NCBI RefSeq assembly: GCF_902459465.1
Contig: NC_047076.1
Coordinates: forward strand, 13,772,146-13,836,145
From: Asterias rubens
Lineage: Eukaryota > Echinodermata > Asteroidea > Forcipulatida > Asteriidae
Length of the DNA stretch: 64,000 nucleotides
Direction of reading: 5' to 3'
Below the pieces are notes generated by a model. The model saw only the letters and a program-made list of their open reading frames with translations. It ran no database searches and was not told the origin of the DNA. Position numbers and translations under genes: made by a program. Positions 1 through 10,825 of the stretch are shown here, one piece after another (positions within the stretch are counted from its first letter, which is position 1; each line of letters opens with the position of its first letter).

Positions 1-1973
1 GTATAACTTGACGTTTTTTTCACCCTCAAAAAAAATGTTACTCAGATTTGCCTCAAAATTTAACCAAAGAAAGTTCTTTATGTGCAAAAGACGCTCTACG
101 GATACAGATTGCTGGAACAATTGGAAGGGCCTCAAATTAATATTAATTTTAATCTTGATTTGGGGGCATCGAAAACTAGACAATATCTCAAAAAGGTGGC
201 AAACCAGTTTTAGATTTACAACTTGATATGAGAAAGGCAATCTGCAAAGGCTTAAACATGATGTATCAATTCTTTTGGATGGTAGGCCTACGACTCCGAA
301 TGTCAGACCACCGGTCATTTTGGTTGGTAAACAGTTTACGGCAGCTCAGTGTTACATAACATGTAAACAAAAACTGACATAGAAACACGTAGGAGTGGCC
401 GACACGAATTGAAGTAGATAATCTATAGAAACTACACAGAAAAGTCGATTGTTTCATCAGATCATGAAGGAATTCTTCATCCAGTATCTGATTGACGGCA
501 AATTGGCAATGACAATGCAATGACCTATGCTCTAACGTTACAGCTACTTCCGGATTGCCGTTGTTTATGTTGAGCATGAAGGTGGAATAAAGTTGCGACA
601 AGAATTGCCCGTTTTATGACAAACTAGGTGGTTACACGCCTTCCACGAGGACTTCATCCTATTCTACATTATGAACTTGAATAAACTACATGATAAAGCT
701 TACCCATAGAGACATTAAATCACATCAAATCATCCTAAGTATATCCATGGTGTTGATAAAATAAAGCATGGCTGGTGGCCATTTTGAATATGGCGTCACG
801 GTATCAAGCCGTCGAGTACCCAGACCTCTACTACTCTGTTGGTGTTCATTTCGCGTAGCGTGGAAATCGGGTACCTGTCGGTTGCTTTAGCTGGTTCCAA
901 TCACCGGTGCCTGTCCAAGATCAAAGGGGCAAACTGGCTCCCGCAAGATCTCGCGGAATGATTCGAAATGCGAGAATCGAAGGCTTGAATCATATTAAAA
1001 GTGATGAATAAACGCTTACACTGTAACTAATTGTGGTAATTAAACCAAGTAGCCTTACATTTGTTTAACTTGAAATGATTTAGCGCAAAGTTGAAAGAAC
1101 TAAAGGTAATATATGAGGTCTATTTTTTGTTCGTTTCTCAGCTTATTATTAATGTAGGAACAAATAACTTGTAGGTAGATTATTAAAAAGTGACCTTATT
1201 TCGTTGTTGAAAATATCTCACTCAAATTTGCGCCACCAAATAATCTAACTTTTAAAGCCTTCGGTACACTTCAACCCCCCCCCAAAAAAAAAAAAAAAAT
1301 AATAATAATAATAATAATATTAATAACAAAATATGGCCATCTTATGCATGTTGTTGTGTTAGAAAATTGCAAGGATTTTACTAAAACGCAAGGCTTACCA
1401 TTTGAATTTTTGTAACAAAAAATGCAAGGCTTTGAATATCCATTTTTTGTAGGGTAAACCGTTTTTGTTTACTGAAAAAGTTTAAAGAGATGAGCCTTGT
1501 GCCTCAAAATAAATACATCAATAAAAAAAAATAAAAAAATACAAACAAAACAAGGGGTAGATGTCCTACAGTTTATCAAACTTTGGGCCATAAATTTAAG
1601 AAAACACAAAGAGTTGTTTTTATTCTCTAAAATAATGCGATAGGTACCTCTGACTCTGATGTGTGTTTAACTTGAGGAATAACTTTTATAAATAATATTT
1701 TCAACTTGAGGAATGGTTTTAGATATAGATTGGTCAACATCAAATCTCAATCTTAGAAAAAAATGAAAGGTACATGCCATCACTGAAGAAACCAGCTTCA
1801 TTTTAATGCATACAAATCGAACTTCATAAAATGTGGTCAAATAATACAAATAAATAAAATCACAAGGCATAAGTCAAGCATTTTTTATCAATGTTTTGTA
1901 ATTTTGTTTATTGGAATAGTACAATATAACACATTTGGCTTGATCAGAAATGTATAAGGTTAAATCACAATAG
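1..1973. other. Gene-free stretch, no recognisable coding region
   Basis: Open frames here are short and match no family I recognise, including a 111-codon frame on the minus strand at 266-601. A short A-run followed by AAT triplets lies at about 1281-1320. I see no splice-consistent exon series. It may be intergenic or an intron of a gene outside the window. Confidence 0.5.
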
Positions 1974-1977
1974 TTAA

Positions 1978-2339
1978 AGGCAGTGGACACTATTGGTAAT
2001 TAGCATAAAACCTTTCTTGGTGACGAGTAATGGGGAGAGGTTGATAGTATAAAACATTGTGAGAAACGACTCCCTCTGAAGTGCCATAGTTTTCGAGAAA
2101 GAAGTAATTTTCCCTAAATTTGATTTCGAGACCTCAGATTTAGAACTTGAGGTCTCGAAATCAACCATCTGAACGCACACAACTTCGTGTGACAAGGGTG
2201 TTTTTTTCTTCATTATTATCTCGCAACTTCGATGACCGTTTGAGCTCAAATTTTCACAGGTTAGTTATTTTATGCATATGTTGAGATACACCAACTGTGA
2301 AGGCTAGTCCTTGACAATTACCAATAGTGTCGTATGCCA
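1978..2339. mobile_element. Palindromic MITE, TTAA-flanked family (AGGCAGTGG ends)
   Basis: The copy begins AGGCAGTGGACACTATTGG and is preceded by TTAA at 1974-1977; it ends with the inverted form and is followed by TTAA at 2340-2343. The centre carries an inverted repeat built on TTTCGAGACCTCA and TGAGGTCTCGAAA (about 2122-2163). No transposase is encoded. TTAA target duplications are typical of piggyBac and Kolobok DNA transposons; which one mobilised this family is not visible. It is the best-framed member of a family with about ten copies in this window. Confidence 0.85.
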
Positions 2340-2367
2340 TTAAACCTGCAATTGTATGTTGATTTAA

Positions 2368-2783
2368 AGACACTGGACATGTTTGGTAATTGTCAAAGAC
2401 CAGTATTCACTCTTGATGTATCTCAAAATATGCATAACATAACAAACCTGTAAAAATTTGAGCTCAGTTGGTCGTCAAATTTGCAATTAAAGAACAATGA
2501 AAGCAAAAACGCCCTTGTTGCACAAGTTGTGTGCTTTCAGATGCTTGATTTCGAGACCTCAAATTCTAATTCTGAGGTCTCGAAATCAAATTCAAATATT
2601 TTAGTGAGAAATCGCTTCTGTCTTAAAAACTATGTTACTTCACAGGGAGCTGTTTCTCATAATGTTTTATACTATCTCCAGCTCTCCAGTTTTATACTAT
2701 CTCCAGCTCTCCATTGCTCGTTACCAAGTAAGTTTTTAATGATAACAATTGTTTTGAGTAATTACCAATTGTGTCCAGTGCCT
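2368..2783. mobile_element. MITE, TTAA family, second copy
   Basis: It starts AGACACTGGACA after TTAA (2364-2367) and ends GTGTCCAGTGCC, where the right TTAA has decayed to TTCAA. The central hairpin of the family is at about 2547-2588. A short internal duplication (tttatactatctccagctctcc, twice) lies near 2665-2715. Its right half, about 2503-2713, is nearly identical to 5796-6005, which marks a local duplication. Confidence 0.75.
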
Positions 2784-2814
2784 TCAAAGGAATTGTATAA
2801 TGCTGAACCACGGT

Positions 2815-3002
2815 TCTATAAGGTTATATCGCAAATTGTATAAATTTATATCGCAATTGTATCAGGGAAATATTGCAATAGTTCAAGATTATATCACAAT
2901 CATATAAGGTTATATCGCAAATGTAAAAGGTTATATCGCAATCGTATAAAGGTAATATCGTAACTGTATATACAGTTATATTGCAATTGTATAAGGTTTT
3001 AT
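2815..3002. repeat. Degenerate tandem repeat, about 20 bp, (ggttatatcgcaattgtata)n
   Basis: About eight diverged units of the form ggttatatcgcaattgtata follow one another with gaps and substitutions. The spacing drifts between roughly 18 and 24 bases, so this is an old minisatellite. No coding function is suggested. Confidence 0.6.
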
Positions 3003-3344
3003 ATTCAAGGAATAATGACCCAGGATTCTGTGTTGTTTTTGTCTTGGAATTTTGACATTAAATTTGCTTTGACACCGTTGCCCATATTGAAGTTTTAAGT
3101 AAAATAGTCTTTTACGTTTTGCATAATTTGTATTGAACATTAGGAAAGCTCTTTAAAAGAATTTCCAAGTGTGGCCTTTGAATTACTTGGCTCATAAAAA
3201 TTAATGGATGAGCAGTTAATATGACATGGGTAGTCAGCCCAGTGATCTCCATGACCCCTCCTAAAATTCCAGCCCGGACGCCCACGATTATGAATTGTAA
3301 ATCAAGAACTTGTGGTTCAGTAACTAGACGCTTGTCATTTTTAA

Positions 3345-4066
3345 AATAGCGGTTAGCTTGGTAGCATTTGAACTCACAACCTTGTCATTGCAAGTCCTGT
3401 AGTCTAACCACTGAACCATCACAAAATTGTCATTGTAAAATTAGCAGTTAGCTGGTAGATTTCGAACCAACAACATTCTGATTGCAAGTCCTGCAGTCTA
3501 ACCACTGGACCACCATTAGCTTGGTAGGATTCGAACCCACAACCTTGTGATTGTAAGTCCTGCAGTCTAACCACTTGATCACAGTTTGATTGGTAGGATT
3601 CGATCCCACAACCTTGTGATTGTAAGTCCTGCAGTCCAACCACTGGACCACAGTTAGCTGGGTAGGATTCGAACCCACAACCTTGTGATTGCAAGTCCTG
3701 CAGTCTAACCACTGAACCACAGTTAGCTTGGTAGGATTCAAACCAACAACCTTGTAACTGCAAGTCCTGCAGTCGAACCACTGGACCACAGTTAGCTTGG
3801 TAGGATTCGAACCTACAATCCTGTGATTGTAAGTCCTGCAGTCTAACCACTGAAACACAGTTAGCTTGGTAGGATTCAAACCTTTAATCTTGTGATTGCA
3901 AGTCCTGCAGTCTGACCACTGAACCACAGTTAGCTTGGTAGGATTCAAACCAACAAACTTGTAACTGCAAGTCCTGCAGTCTAACCACTGGACCACAGTT
4001 AGCTTAGTAGGATTTAAACCTACAACCTTGTGATTGCAAATCCTGCAGTCTAACCACTGGACCAAG
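3345..4066 (-). repeat. Tandem array of 69-bp tRNA-like units, ten copies
   Basis: Read on the minus strand each unit has TGGTCCAGTGG, which fits the Pol III A-box consensus, then 33 bases, then GGTTCGAATCC, which fits the B box. The conserved landmark 'aaccttgtga' (plus strand) or a variant occurs at 3541, 3610, 3679, 3748, 3817, 3886, 3955 and 4024, an exact 69-bp period, with two less regular units before it at about 3379 and 3471. The D-arm-like and T-arm-like parts are conserved, but a full acceptor stem is missing, so these are not functional tRNA genes. Because 69 is divisible by three, long repetitive open frames appear (for example minus 3448-4077); these are by-products of the array and not proteins. 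Confidence 0.8.
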
Positions 4067-4220
4067 TTGACCACCATCCTGGAATAGTTTCATTACTTCT
4101 GTTGATGAGTTGTGGATTGCACTATCATTCATGAGGTCAAAGTGCAAAAAAAGACATCTGGAGATGCTGCATGTTGTTCCGAGCTAAACAAAAAAGGGAG
4201 ACAAACAAGTAACCTGTTAA

Positions 4221-4931
4221 AGGCAGTGGACACTATTGGTAATTGTCAAAGACTAGCCTTCACAGTTGGTGAACCTGTGGGGTGTCGTGGCCGAGTGGAT
4301 AAGAGCACCGAACTCAAGCTCTGATGCTTCTGTTCAGCAGAGTGTGGGTTCGAATCCAGGTCGTGACACTTGTGTCCCTGAGCAAGACACTTAACTATAA
4401 TTGCTTCTCTCTACCCAGGGGTAAATGGGTACCTGTGAGGGCAGAGATGGTTCTTGTGATTGGTTTAGCCATGTAGCGCATATAATTGTCGCACAGGCTG
4501 TATACTCCCCAGGGAGCTGAGATGGTTTAAGGAATGATTTAAGGCCCAGTGACCAGGGGTAATAATGTCGGAAGCGCTTTGAGACACCCTGTGAAAAAGC
4601 GCTATATAAAAACCATATATTATCATTGTTATTAACCTGTGAAAATTTGAACTCAATTGGTCATCGAAGTTGCGAGATAATAACAAAAGAAAAAAACACC
4701 CTTGTCACATGAAGTTGTGTGCGTTTAGATGGTTGATTTTGAGACCTCAAGTTCTAAATCTGAGGTCTCGAAATCAAATTCGTGGAAAATTACTTCTTTC
4801 TTGAAAACTACATCACTTCAGCGGGAGCCGTTTCTCACAATGTTTTATACTATCAACCTCTCCCCATTACTCGTCACCAAGAAGAGTTTTATGCCAATAA
4901 CTATTTTGAGTAATTACCAAAAGTGTCCACT
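4221..4931. mobile_element. MITE, TTAA family, split by a SINE
   Basis: The left end AGGCAGTGGACACTATTGG follows TTAA at 4217-4220; the right half resumes at about 4634 and ends near GTGTCCAC at 4931. The central hairpin lies at about 4734-4776. The intervening 4280-4633 is a SINE. The two halves together have the length of an uninterrupted family member, so the SINE is the younger insertion. Confidence 0.75.
4280..4633 (+). mobile_element. tRNA-Leu-like SINE (family A) with 8-bp target duplication
   Basis: The head GGTGTCGTGGCCGAGTGGAT resembles the 5' part of a leucine tRNA (A box TGGCCGAGTGG) and is followed by a B box GGTTCGAATCC. The body contains the motif tgagcaagacacttaacta, and the tail runs through agcgctatataaa into a short TAT/ATT-rich end. 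The insertion is bracketed by AACCTGTG at 4272-4279 and 4634-4641. It interrupts a TTAA-family MITE. This SINE family is the commonest one in the window. Confidence 0.8.
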
Positions 4932-5795
4932 TTTATGTGTATGGTGAAAACAAAATACTGTGAATATTGTTTACCGTCAAAATAAGTGGTGTCCGTTCTG
5001 TCATCTGGGGCTGGGATGAAAGGGGCTTCTGTCTCCCTGATTCGCTTCCAGTCGATTGCATGGAATAGTGGATGGGACTTCAGGTCTGAAGAAAGCAAGA
5101 TAATATATTTGAGAAAATTATGGGAAAGCGTCATTAAAGAAAATGGTAAATGTGAACATCCTTTTTATCTGAAAGTTACCAACCTAACACACAAGACAAG
5201 AACATAAACAAAAACAAAAACAACAACAATAAACTGTCAGTGTCTTCATTCCCATTTTAGCATTCGACCGGAAGTCGCATGTCTGGCTTGATCCCCAAAA
5301 TGTGGATGATAACAAACAACAACAACCACATGAAACCGCGACCAAAATGGTGGTCTCTTTTAATTTGCGTAGACTACCGACGGAGAGAGCAAAAAAATCC
5401 CCATCGGATTGCTTCAGAAAGAAAAAAAACGGACCTAAAACATCCATCAAAAACCTCCATGTTCCCCCTTCCCAAATGACCTAAAAAACATGCTCAAAAC
5501 TTACCTTTAAATATTGAAAATGCTTGAAAAATGCGAGTTCTAGTGGTTGTGTTTTTGTTAACCACCGTCCTAGCTACACGACGTACACACACGCATCACG
5601 GCAATAACCAACGGAACTTTCGCAATGCTTTCTGAAAAAACAATAAAATGGAAGTTTATTTAAAGGTGACGCAATGGGGTGGCACTACTAATAGTAGTAC
5701 TATTATTGAAATACTATCTAAATCACCAAACTATCTTTTTGAATTGTACAAACAGAGCCAAAATATTCGTTGATATTTTCACAAACTTACCCGCA
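4932..5795. other. Unassigned interval between repeats
   Basis: Several short overlapping open frames occur here on both strands (for example plus 4986-5207 and 5279-5479, minus 5184-5450). None shows a recognisable domain, and the long ones depend on an A-rich composition. No gene is called. Confidence 0.4.
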
Positions 5796-6005
5796 AAAAC
5801 GCCCTTGTTGCACAAGTTGTGTGCTTTCAGATGCTTGATTTCGAGACCTCAAATTCTAATTCTGAGGTCTCGAAATCAAATTCAAATATTTTAGTGAGAA
5901 ATCACTTCTGTCTTAAAAACTATGTTACTTCACAGAGAGCTGTTTCTCATAATGTTTTATACTATCTCCAGCTCTCCAGTTTTATACTATCTCCAGCTCT
6001 CCATT
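5796..6005. repeat. Duplicate of 2503-2713 (right half of a TTAA MITE)
   Basis: The segment starting gcaaaaacgcccttgttgca repeats the earlier interval almost base for base, including the central hairpin and the internal tttatactatctccagctc duplication. It is followed directly by tRNA-like units, unlike the earlier copy. This indicates a local duplication with a recombined junction. Confidence 0.75.
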
Positions 6006-6690
6006 GCTCCCTTGTGATTGCAAGTCCTGACGGTTAGCTTGGTAGGATTCGAACCCACAAACTTGTGATTGCAAGTCCTGACGGTTAGCTTGGTATGATT
6101 CGAACCCACAACATTTTGATTGCAAGTCTAGAGTCTAACCACTGAAACACAGTTGGCTTGGTAGGATTCAAACCCACAACTTTGTGATTGTAAGTCCTGC
6201 TGTCTAACCACTGACCACCATTAGCTTGGTAGGATTTGAACCTACAACCTTTTGAGTGCAAGTCCTGCAGTCTAACCAATGGGCAAATAGTGATTCAGTA
6301 ACAATAGCGGACAATATTTATTTTAGTCATTATAAAATTGGTGGTTAGCTAGGTAGGATTCGAACCCACAACCTTGTGATTGCAAGTCCTGCAGTCTAAC
6401 CACTGAACCACAGTTAGCTTGGTAGGATTCAAACCAACAACCTTGTAACTGCAAGTCCTGCAGTCGAACCACTGGACCACAGTTAGCTTGGTAGGATTCG
6501 AACCTACAATCCTGTGATTGTAAGTCCTGCAGTCTAACCACTGAAACACAGTTAGCTTGGTAGGATTCAAACCTTTAATCTTGTGATTGCAAGTCCTGCA
6601 GTCTAACCACTGAACCACAGTTAGCTTGGTAGTATTCAAACCAACAACCTTGTAATTGCAAGTCCTGCAGTCTAACCACTGGACCAAGTT
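6006..6690 (-). repeat. Second array of 69-bp tRNA-like units, about ten copies
   Basis: Units are the same as in the array at 3345-4066. Five units (landmark at about 6370, 6439, 6508, 6577, 6646) keep the exact 69-bp period and are nearly identical to the last units of the first array; those before 6340 are irregular. The flank after it (gttgaccaccatcctggaat) also matches the flank of the first array, so this part arose by duplication of a larger segment. Confidence 0.8.
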
Positions 6691-7376
6691 GACCACCATC
6701 CTGGAATAGTTTCATTACTTCTGTTGATGAGTTGTGGATTGCACTATCATTCAAGAGGTCAAAGTGCAAAAGAAGACATCTGGAGATGCTGCATGTTGTT
6801 CCGAGCTAAACAAAAAAAGGGAGACGGACAAGTAACCTGTTAAAGGCAGTGGACACTATTGGTAATTGTCAAAGACTAGCCTTCACAGTTGGTGAACCTG
6901 TGGGGTGTCGTGGCCGAGTGGATAAGAGCACCGAACTCAAGCTCTGATGCTTCTGTTCAGCAGAGTGTGGGTTCGAATCCAGGTCGTGACACTTGTGTCC
7001 CTGAGCAAGACACTTAACTATAATTGCTTCTCTCCACCCAGGGGTAAATGGGTAACTGTGAAGGCTAGTCTTTGACAATTACCAATAGTGTCCACTGTTC
7101 TTGTGATTGGTTTAGCCATGTAGCGCATATAATTGTCGCACAGGCTGTATACTCCCCAGGGAGCTGAGATGGTTTAAGGAATGATTTAAGGCCCAGTGAC
7201 CAGGGGTAATAATGTCGGAAGCGCTTTGAGACACCCCGTGAAAAAGCGCTATATAAAAACCGTGTATTATCATTATTATTAACCTGTGAAAATTTGAACT
7301 CAATTGGTCATCGAAGTTGCGAGATAATAATAAAAGAAAAAAACACCCTTGTCACATGAAGTTGTGTGCGTTTAGA
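6691..7376. repeat. Duplicated segment: MITE plus nested SINE (copy of 4067-4725)
   Basis: This interval repeats the MITE left end (TTAA then AGGCAGTGG near 6844), the nested SINE at 6903-7280 with the same AACCTGTG duplications (6895-6902 and 7281-7288), and the MITE remainder. Sharing of the same insertion point shows that the block was duplicated after the SINE entered the MITE. Inside the SINE, about 7052-7100, a stretch resembling the MITE right end (ttgacaattaccaatagtgt) replaces SINE sequence, which suggests gene conversion or recombination between repeats. Confidence 0.75.
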
Positions 7377-7585
7377 CACAGTTAGCTTAGTAGGATTCAA
7401 ACCTACAACCTTGTGATTGCAAGTCCTGCAGTCTAACCACTGGACCAAGTTGACCACCATCCTGGAATAGTTTCATTACTTCTGTTGATGAGTTGTGGAT
7501 TGCACTATCATTCAAGAGGTCAAAGTGCAAAAGAAGACATCTGGAGATGCTGCATGTTGTTCCGAGCTAAGCAAAAAAAGAGTGT
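7377..7585. repeat. Third copy of the tRNA-like unit plus flank
   Basis: One 69-bp tRNA-like unit and the following flank (gttgaccaccatcctggaat to ttgttccgagcta) repeat the junctions seen at about 4008-4190 and 6640-6810. It therefore marks the end of a third partial copy of the same duplicated block. Confidence 0.7.
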
Positions 7586-7989
7586 TGATTATAAACTTAA
7601 AGTTAAAGTAAAACATGGAGAAAGCAAAATGCTACAAAGTACATTCATAATTTCGACAACACTCACTCACTATTAAGTTGGTGTCCACTAGTTGACCCAG
7701 CTAACTGAGCTAGTAATTGAGCTGAGTAACTGATGCTCTGCACTCATTTTGGATAACTTTCCATATGGCGCCACCACTTTTTCACTCATTTTTACAAAAA
7801 GGGATATATTAATCAGGTAAATTAGATACTATATTATTTTATTTCGAATGAAAAAGTGGTGGCGCCATACGGAAACTTTTCCCTGCAGGGGTCTTGGTAG
7901 TACAACACAGTACAGTACACTTCACAATCAATCAGATGGAACCGACTTTCACTTCCATAGTGTTCAGTGTTTGTTGTTGTAATTAAATG

Positions 7990-8170
7990 AATGATAATGA
8001 TATGGAAGTCTTATATAGCGCACGTATCTACTAAACAAGGTACTCAAGGCGCTGAGTATATACATGGAGCAATAGTTTATTGCTCCATGGTATATACAAA
8101 CTATCAGAAAGATGGTTATTGCAGTGATGAATTCTGAGACCCAATTATTTAGCAGCCACAACCAGGAACA
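7990..8170 (-). mobile_element. SINE family A fragment, reverse orientation, broken by a MITE
   Basis: On the minus strand the sequence runs from a SINE body into a tail with gcgctatataag-like sequence. A similar fragment occurs at about 59007-59230. The fragment stops at ccaggaacac, where the MITE at 8171 begins; the sequence after that MITE (gggcgaaccc) looks like the continuation of the SINE. Confidence 0.55.
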
Positions 8171-8667
8171 CCGGTGTGGCAGTTTCAACTTTCCGCTGTG
8201 TTCAGTTTTCCGAATGACCAAATACGGTAGCATTACGTCATGCGATGCCTGCGCACAGCAAGCGAAAGTAGTCCATTTTTAGTGCCGTATTGAGTCATCC
8301 GTTACCCTCTGGTAGCTGTCATGGCGACGTCCACGAGTCGAGTACAACTATGCGGCAAACGCGTGGATCGTATGAGGTTTTTTTATGCAAGCAGAGTGTG
8401 ACCTGCCTAAAGTTGTACCCATGAATACATGTAAAGATGGGGCAAGAGATTATGTGACTACACAGAAAAGAATCGTAATATAAACAATTTGGGGGTCACT
8501 GCTGAGAGAACTACAGTACTCGCCAGGGTACTCGCGGCGGTATCTGACAGGTCACCCGTAAAACTGAACACGCCGGAAAGCTAAAACCGTTCGAACAACA
8601 TGTTATGTTCGACTACGTCACCCGGAAAACTGAACACGGCGGATAACTGAATGAAACCGCCACACCT
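8171..8667. mobile_element. MITE with CCGGTGTGGC terminal inverted repeats
   Basis: The ends are CCGGTGTGGCAGTTTCAACT on the left and the inverse (gaaaccgccacacc) on the right; the inverted repeats extend about 40 bases inward and include ctgtgttcagttttcc and ggaaaactgaacacg. A second copy is at 14086-14576. No open frame resembles a transposase. I could not define a clean target duplication. Confidence 0.7.
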
Positions 8668-9329
8668 GGGCGAACCCTAGCCCTGGTAGGACGTCAGTCA
8701 GTGCCACTGCACTGACGTCCTGGGTATAAAGGTTCTTTACAATAAGTCAATGCGAACACAAGTTTGACTACAGTTTTCTTTATTTTTTACCTGATTTGAG
8801 AAGCTGAAATTCCGTTCATATATTCAGAGTGTCCCTCACTATATTCTCAACGAGTTCACAGCTAACAAATATCCATGGAAGAAATTATATCCGAAAAAAT
8901 GTCGAAGTCCTGCACTGGCGATGTTGATCATCGTGTACCACTTGATATAGTGTGAGCCCAAGTGCGCATGGCTTTGAGTACAGTGCATTGTCTTGCCGCT
9001 ATTCACTGTCAAACTCCTCCAATATACATTTTAAAATCCAGGAGGCATAAAATATTCCAGCTCAAATGGAATTTTCATAAATTTCCGGTTGAATTTCGGT
9101 TACAAATGTCAAGTTTTTTTTCTTGTAAAAAAAAAAACCAATTCTAAGCGCGCAGCAAAATCGTCTGCCGCCGTCTTGCTTTTTCACAGTGCTTCTTGTA
9201 CATGTGCGGACAACAGAGGGCGCTTTCCTGCGCGCGTATATTTTTTTTTCTTGGGACGGTTAGCATGCGCAAATTTATGGTAAAAATTTGCCTCATTTGT
9301 CCTAGGGAAAAAAAAAACGCTTCCGACTC

Positions 9330-9496
9330 ATGAAGTCTTAGCACAAGACGTCAATGCTCGGTATCGCATAGTTCTGCGCTTTGTGTAAATTGCTCACCGA
9401 CTATTATCCATCTGCTTACTCGTACATTTCGTTCGGCGCGGTAGATTTCATCTCTTCAAAAACCCTGTTCGATATCCTTTATCGTTAGGTTTTGAG
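9330..9496 (+). promoter_or_regulatory. Candidate 5' non-coding exon and promoter of the CYTH gene
   Basis: A strong donor, GAG followed by GTGAGT, occurs at 9496/9497, and a matching acceptor lies at 10781-10782 just before the exon with the start codon. A motif resembling an NRF-1 half site (GCATGCGCAA) is at about 9264. The transcription start is not visible. The assignment is an inference from splice-site quality and position. Confidence 0.35.
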
Positions 9497-10825
9497 GTGA
9501 GTAGCTACTTCATATAATTATTCTATTGCAAAACATACGAAATGTTATGTTTTGGAGACTCTTTTAAACCACAGTTTGCCATATATTTGAGTTTGTGTAG
9601 GGCCTAATTAAAATTATTAAAAAGCATGGAGGCTAAATTTAAAGGGGAGAGTACGTTGCCACTCACCATTGCTCACGTGACTGTGTACGTGACCGTACGT
9701 ATGGGAGTGTCGTCTGCTAGTGCTAGCCTACTTCTAGAAACTACAACGCCCGCTGCATACTTCATGCAATAGAATACAAATGTTGACGTCAAAAAGTCGA
9801 AACGAATTAATCGCATGGGTTGAGTTGTGCCCAACTTACGAATATTGCAGGGAAGACAGGAAGTAAGAACCTGGCTTAATTAAGTTAATAAGGCTCCTCT
9901 ATGACATGAGCCAGATCCCATGAGCCTATAGTATAGAGATCTAACATTTTGGGCCTCCTTAAACTAAAGCCATTATTATACACTTTCGGAGCAGAAACGA
10001 AAATAAAAGTTCACAGATTTATAAATAACGTACACAGGGTTTACAGAAGGTAATAGTGAAAGACTTCTCTGGAAATATTAATCATGAAATGCTTTACTTT
10101 TTGAAAACTACATTAAAACAATTATCAATTCTTGATACGATATCGAGAATTAAAGATTTATTTTAAACATCAATATGTCATGACACGGCGAAACGTGCGG
10201 AAACAAGGGTGGGTTTTCCCGATATTTTCTCCTGACTTCGATGATCGATTGAGCCTAAATTTTCACAGGGTTAAAATTTTATATTTAAGTTGTGATACAC
10301 AAAGTGTGGGCCTTTGGACAGTACTGTTTACCGAAAGTGTCCAATGGCTTTTTCGCTTTATACTACATATACGTTTTCAAAATCGTCGTTGATATAGGTG
10401 AACATTTTACTTTCGTTGCTATCAAAAACTCCAGTCCAGTTTCCTTTGCGAACCCCCAAAAAATTAATCTAAATAAAATTTTAGAAATGTGTTAATATTA
10501 ATAATGTTAATGTAACTGAAATACCATGACATGTGTACAGGATGTTACAGAGACTTCCCCTTTTCATCTGGAAAATGAAACTACACTTCCTTCCTTCCTC
10601 CATGCTCTTTAAGTCTTAGTTATTAATTAAACTCAGTGTGGGGTTATGGAATTCCAGATATTATATCTTGTCTTGTCTTGTCTGTTTTGTACTGCACAAA
10701 ACGTGCAGGCCACCATGTTGAAATAGTTCCTCGACACTCGTTACTCATTCTGGACACTTTATATTTCTTTCCTCACACACAGGTCTTGCAACAGCAGCTC
10801 ACTCTCCATAAACGTCTTTCTGATC

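Noticed and set aside
266-601. 111-codon minus-strand frame at the window start
   Set aside because: No motif is recognisable, and no neighbouring exon or start signal supports it.
3448-4077. 209-codon open frame with a repeating 23-residue unit, minus strand
   Set aside because: The 69-bp tRNA-like satellite has a period divisible by three, so open frames persist by chance; two frames show similar repeats. No start context, splice sites or domain supports a protein.
4280-4370. Possible functional tRNA-Leu gene
   Set aside because: The A and B boxes are good, but the anticodon stem does not pair, and the sequence continues into a SINE body and tail with target duplications. Many similar copies exist.
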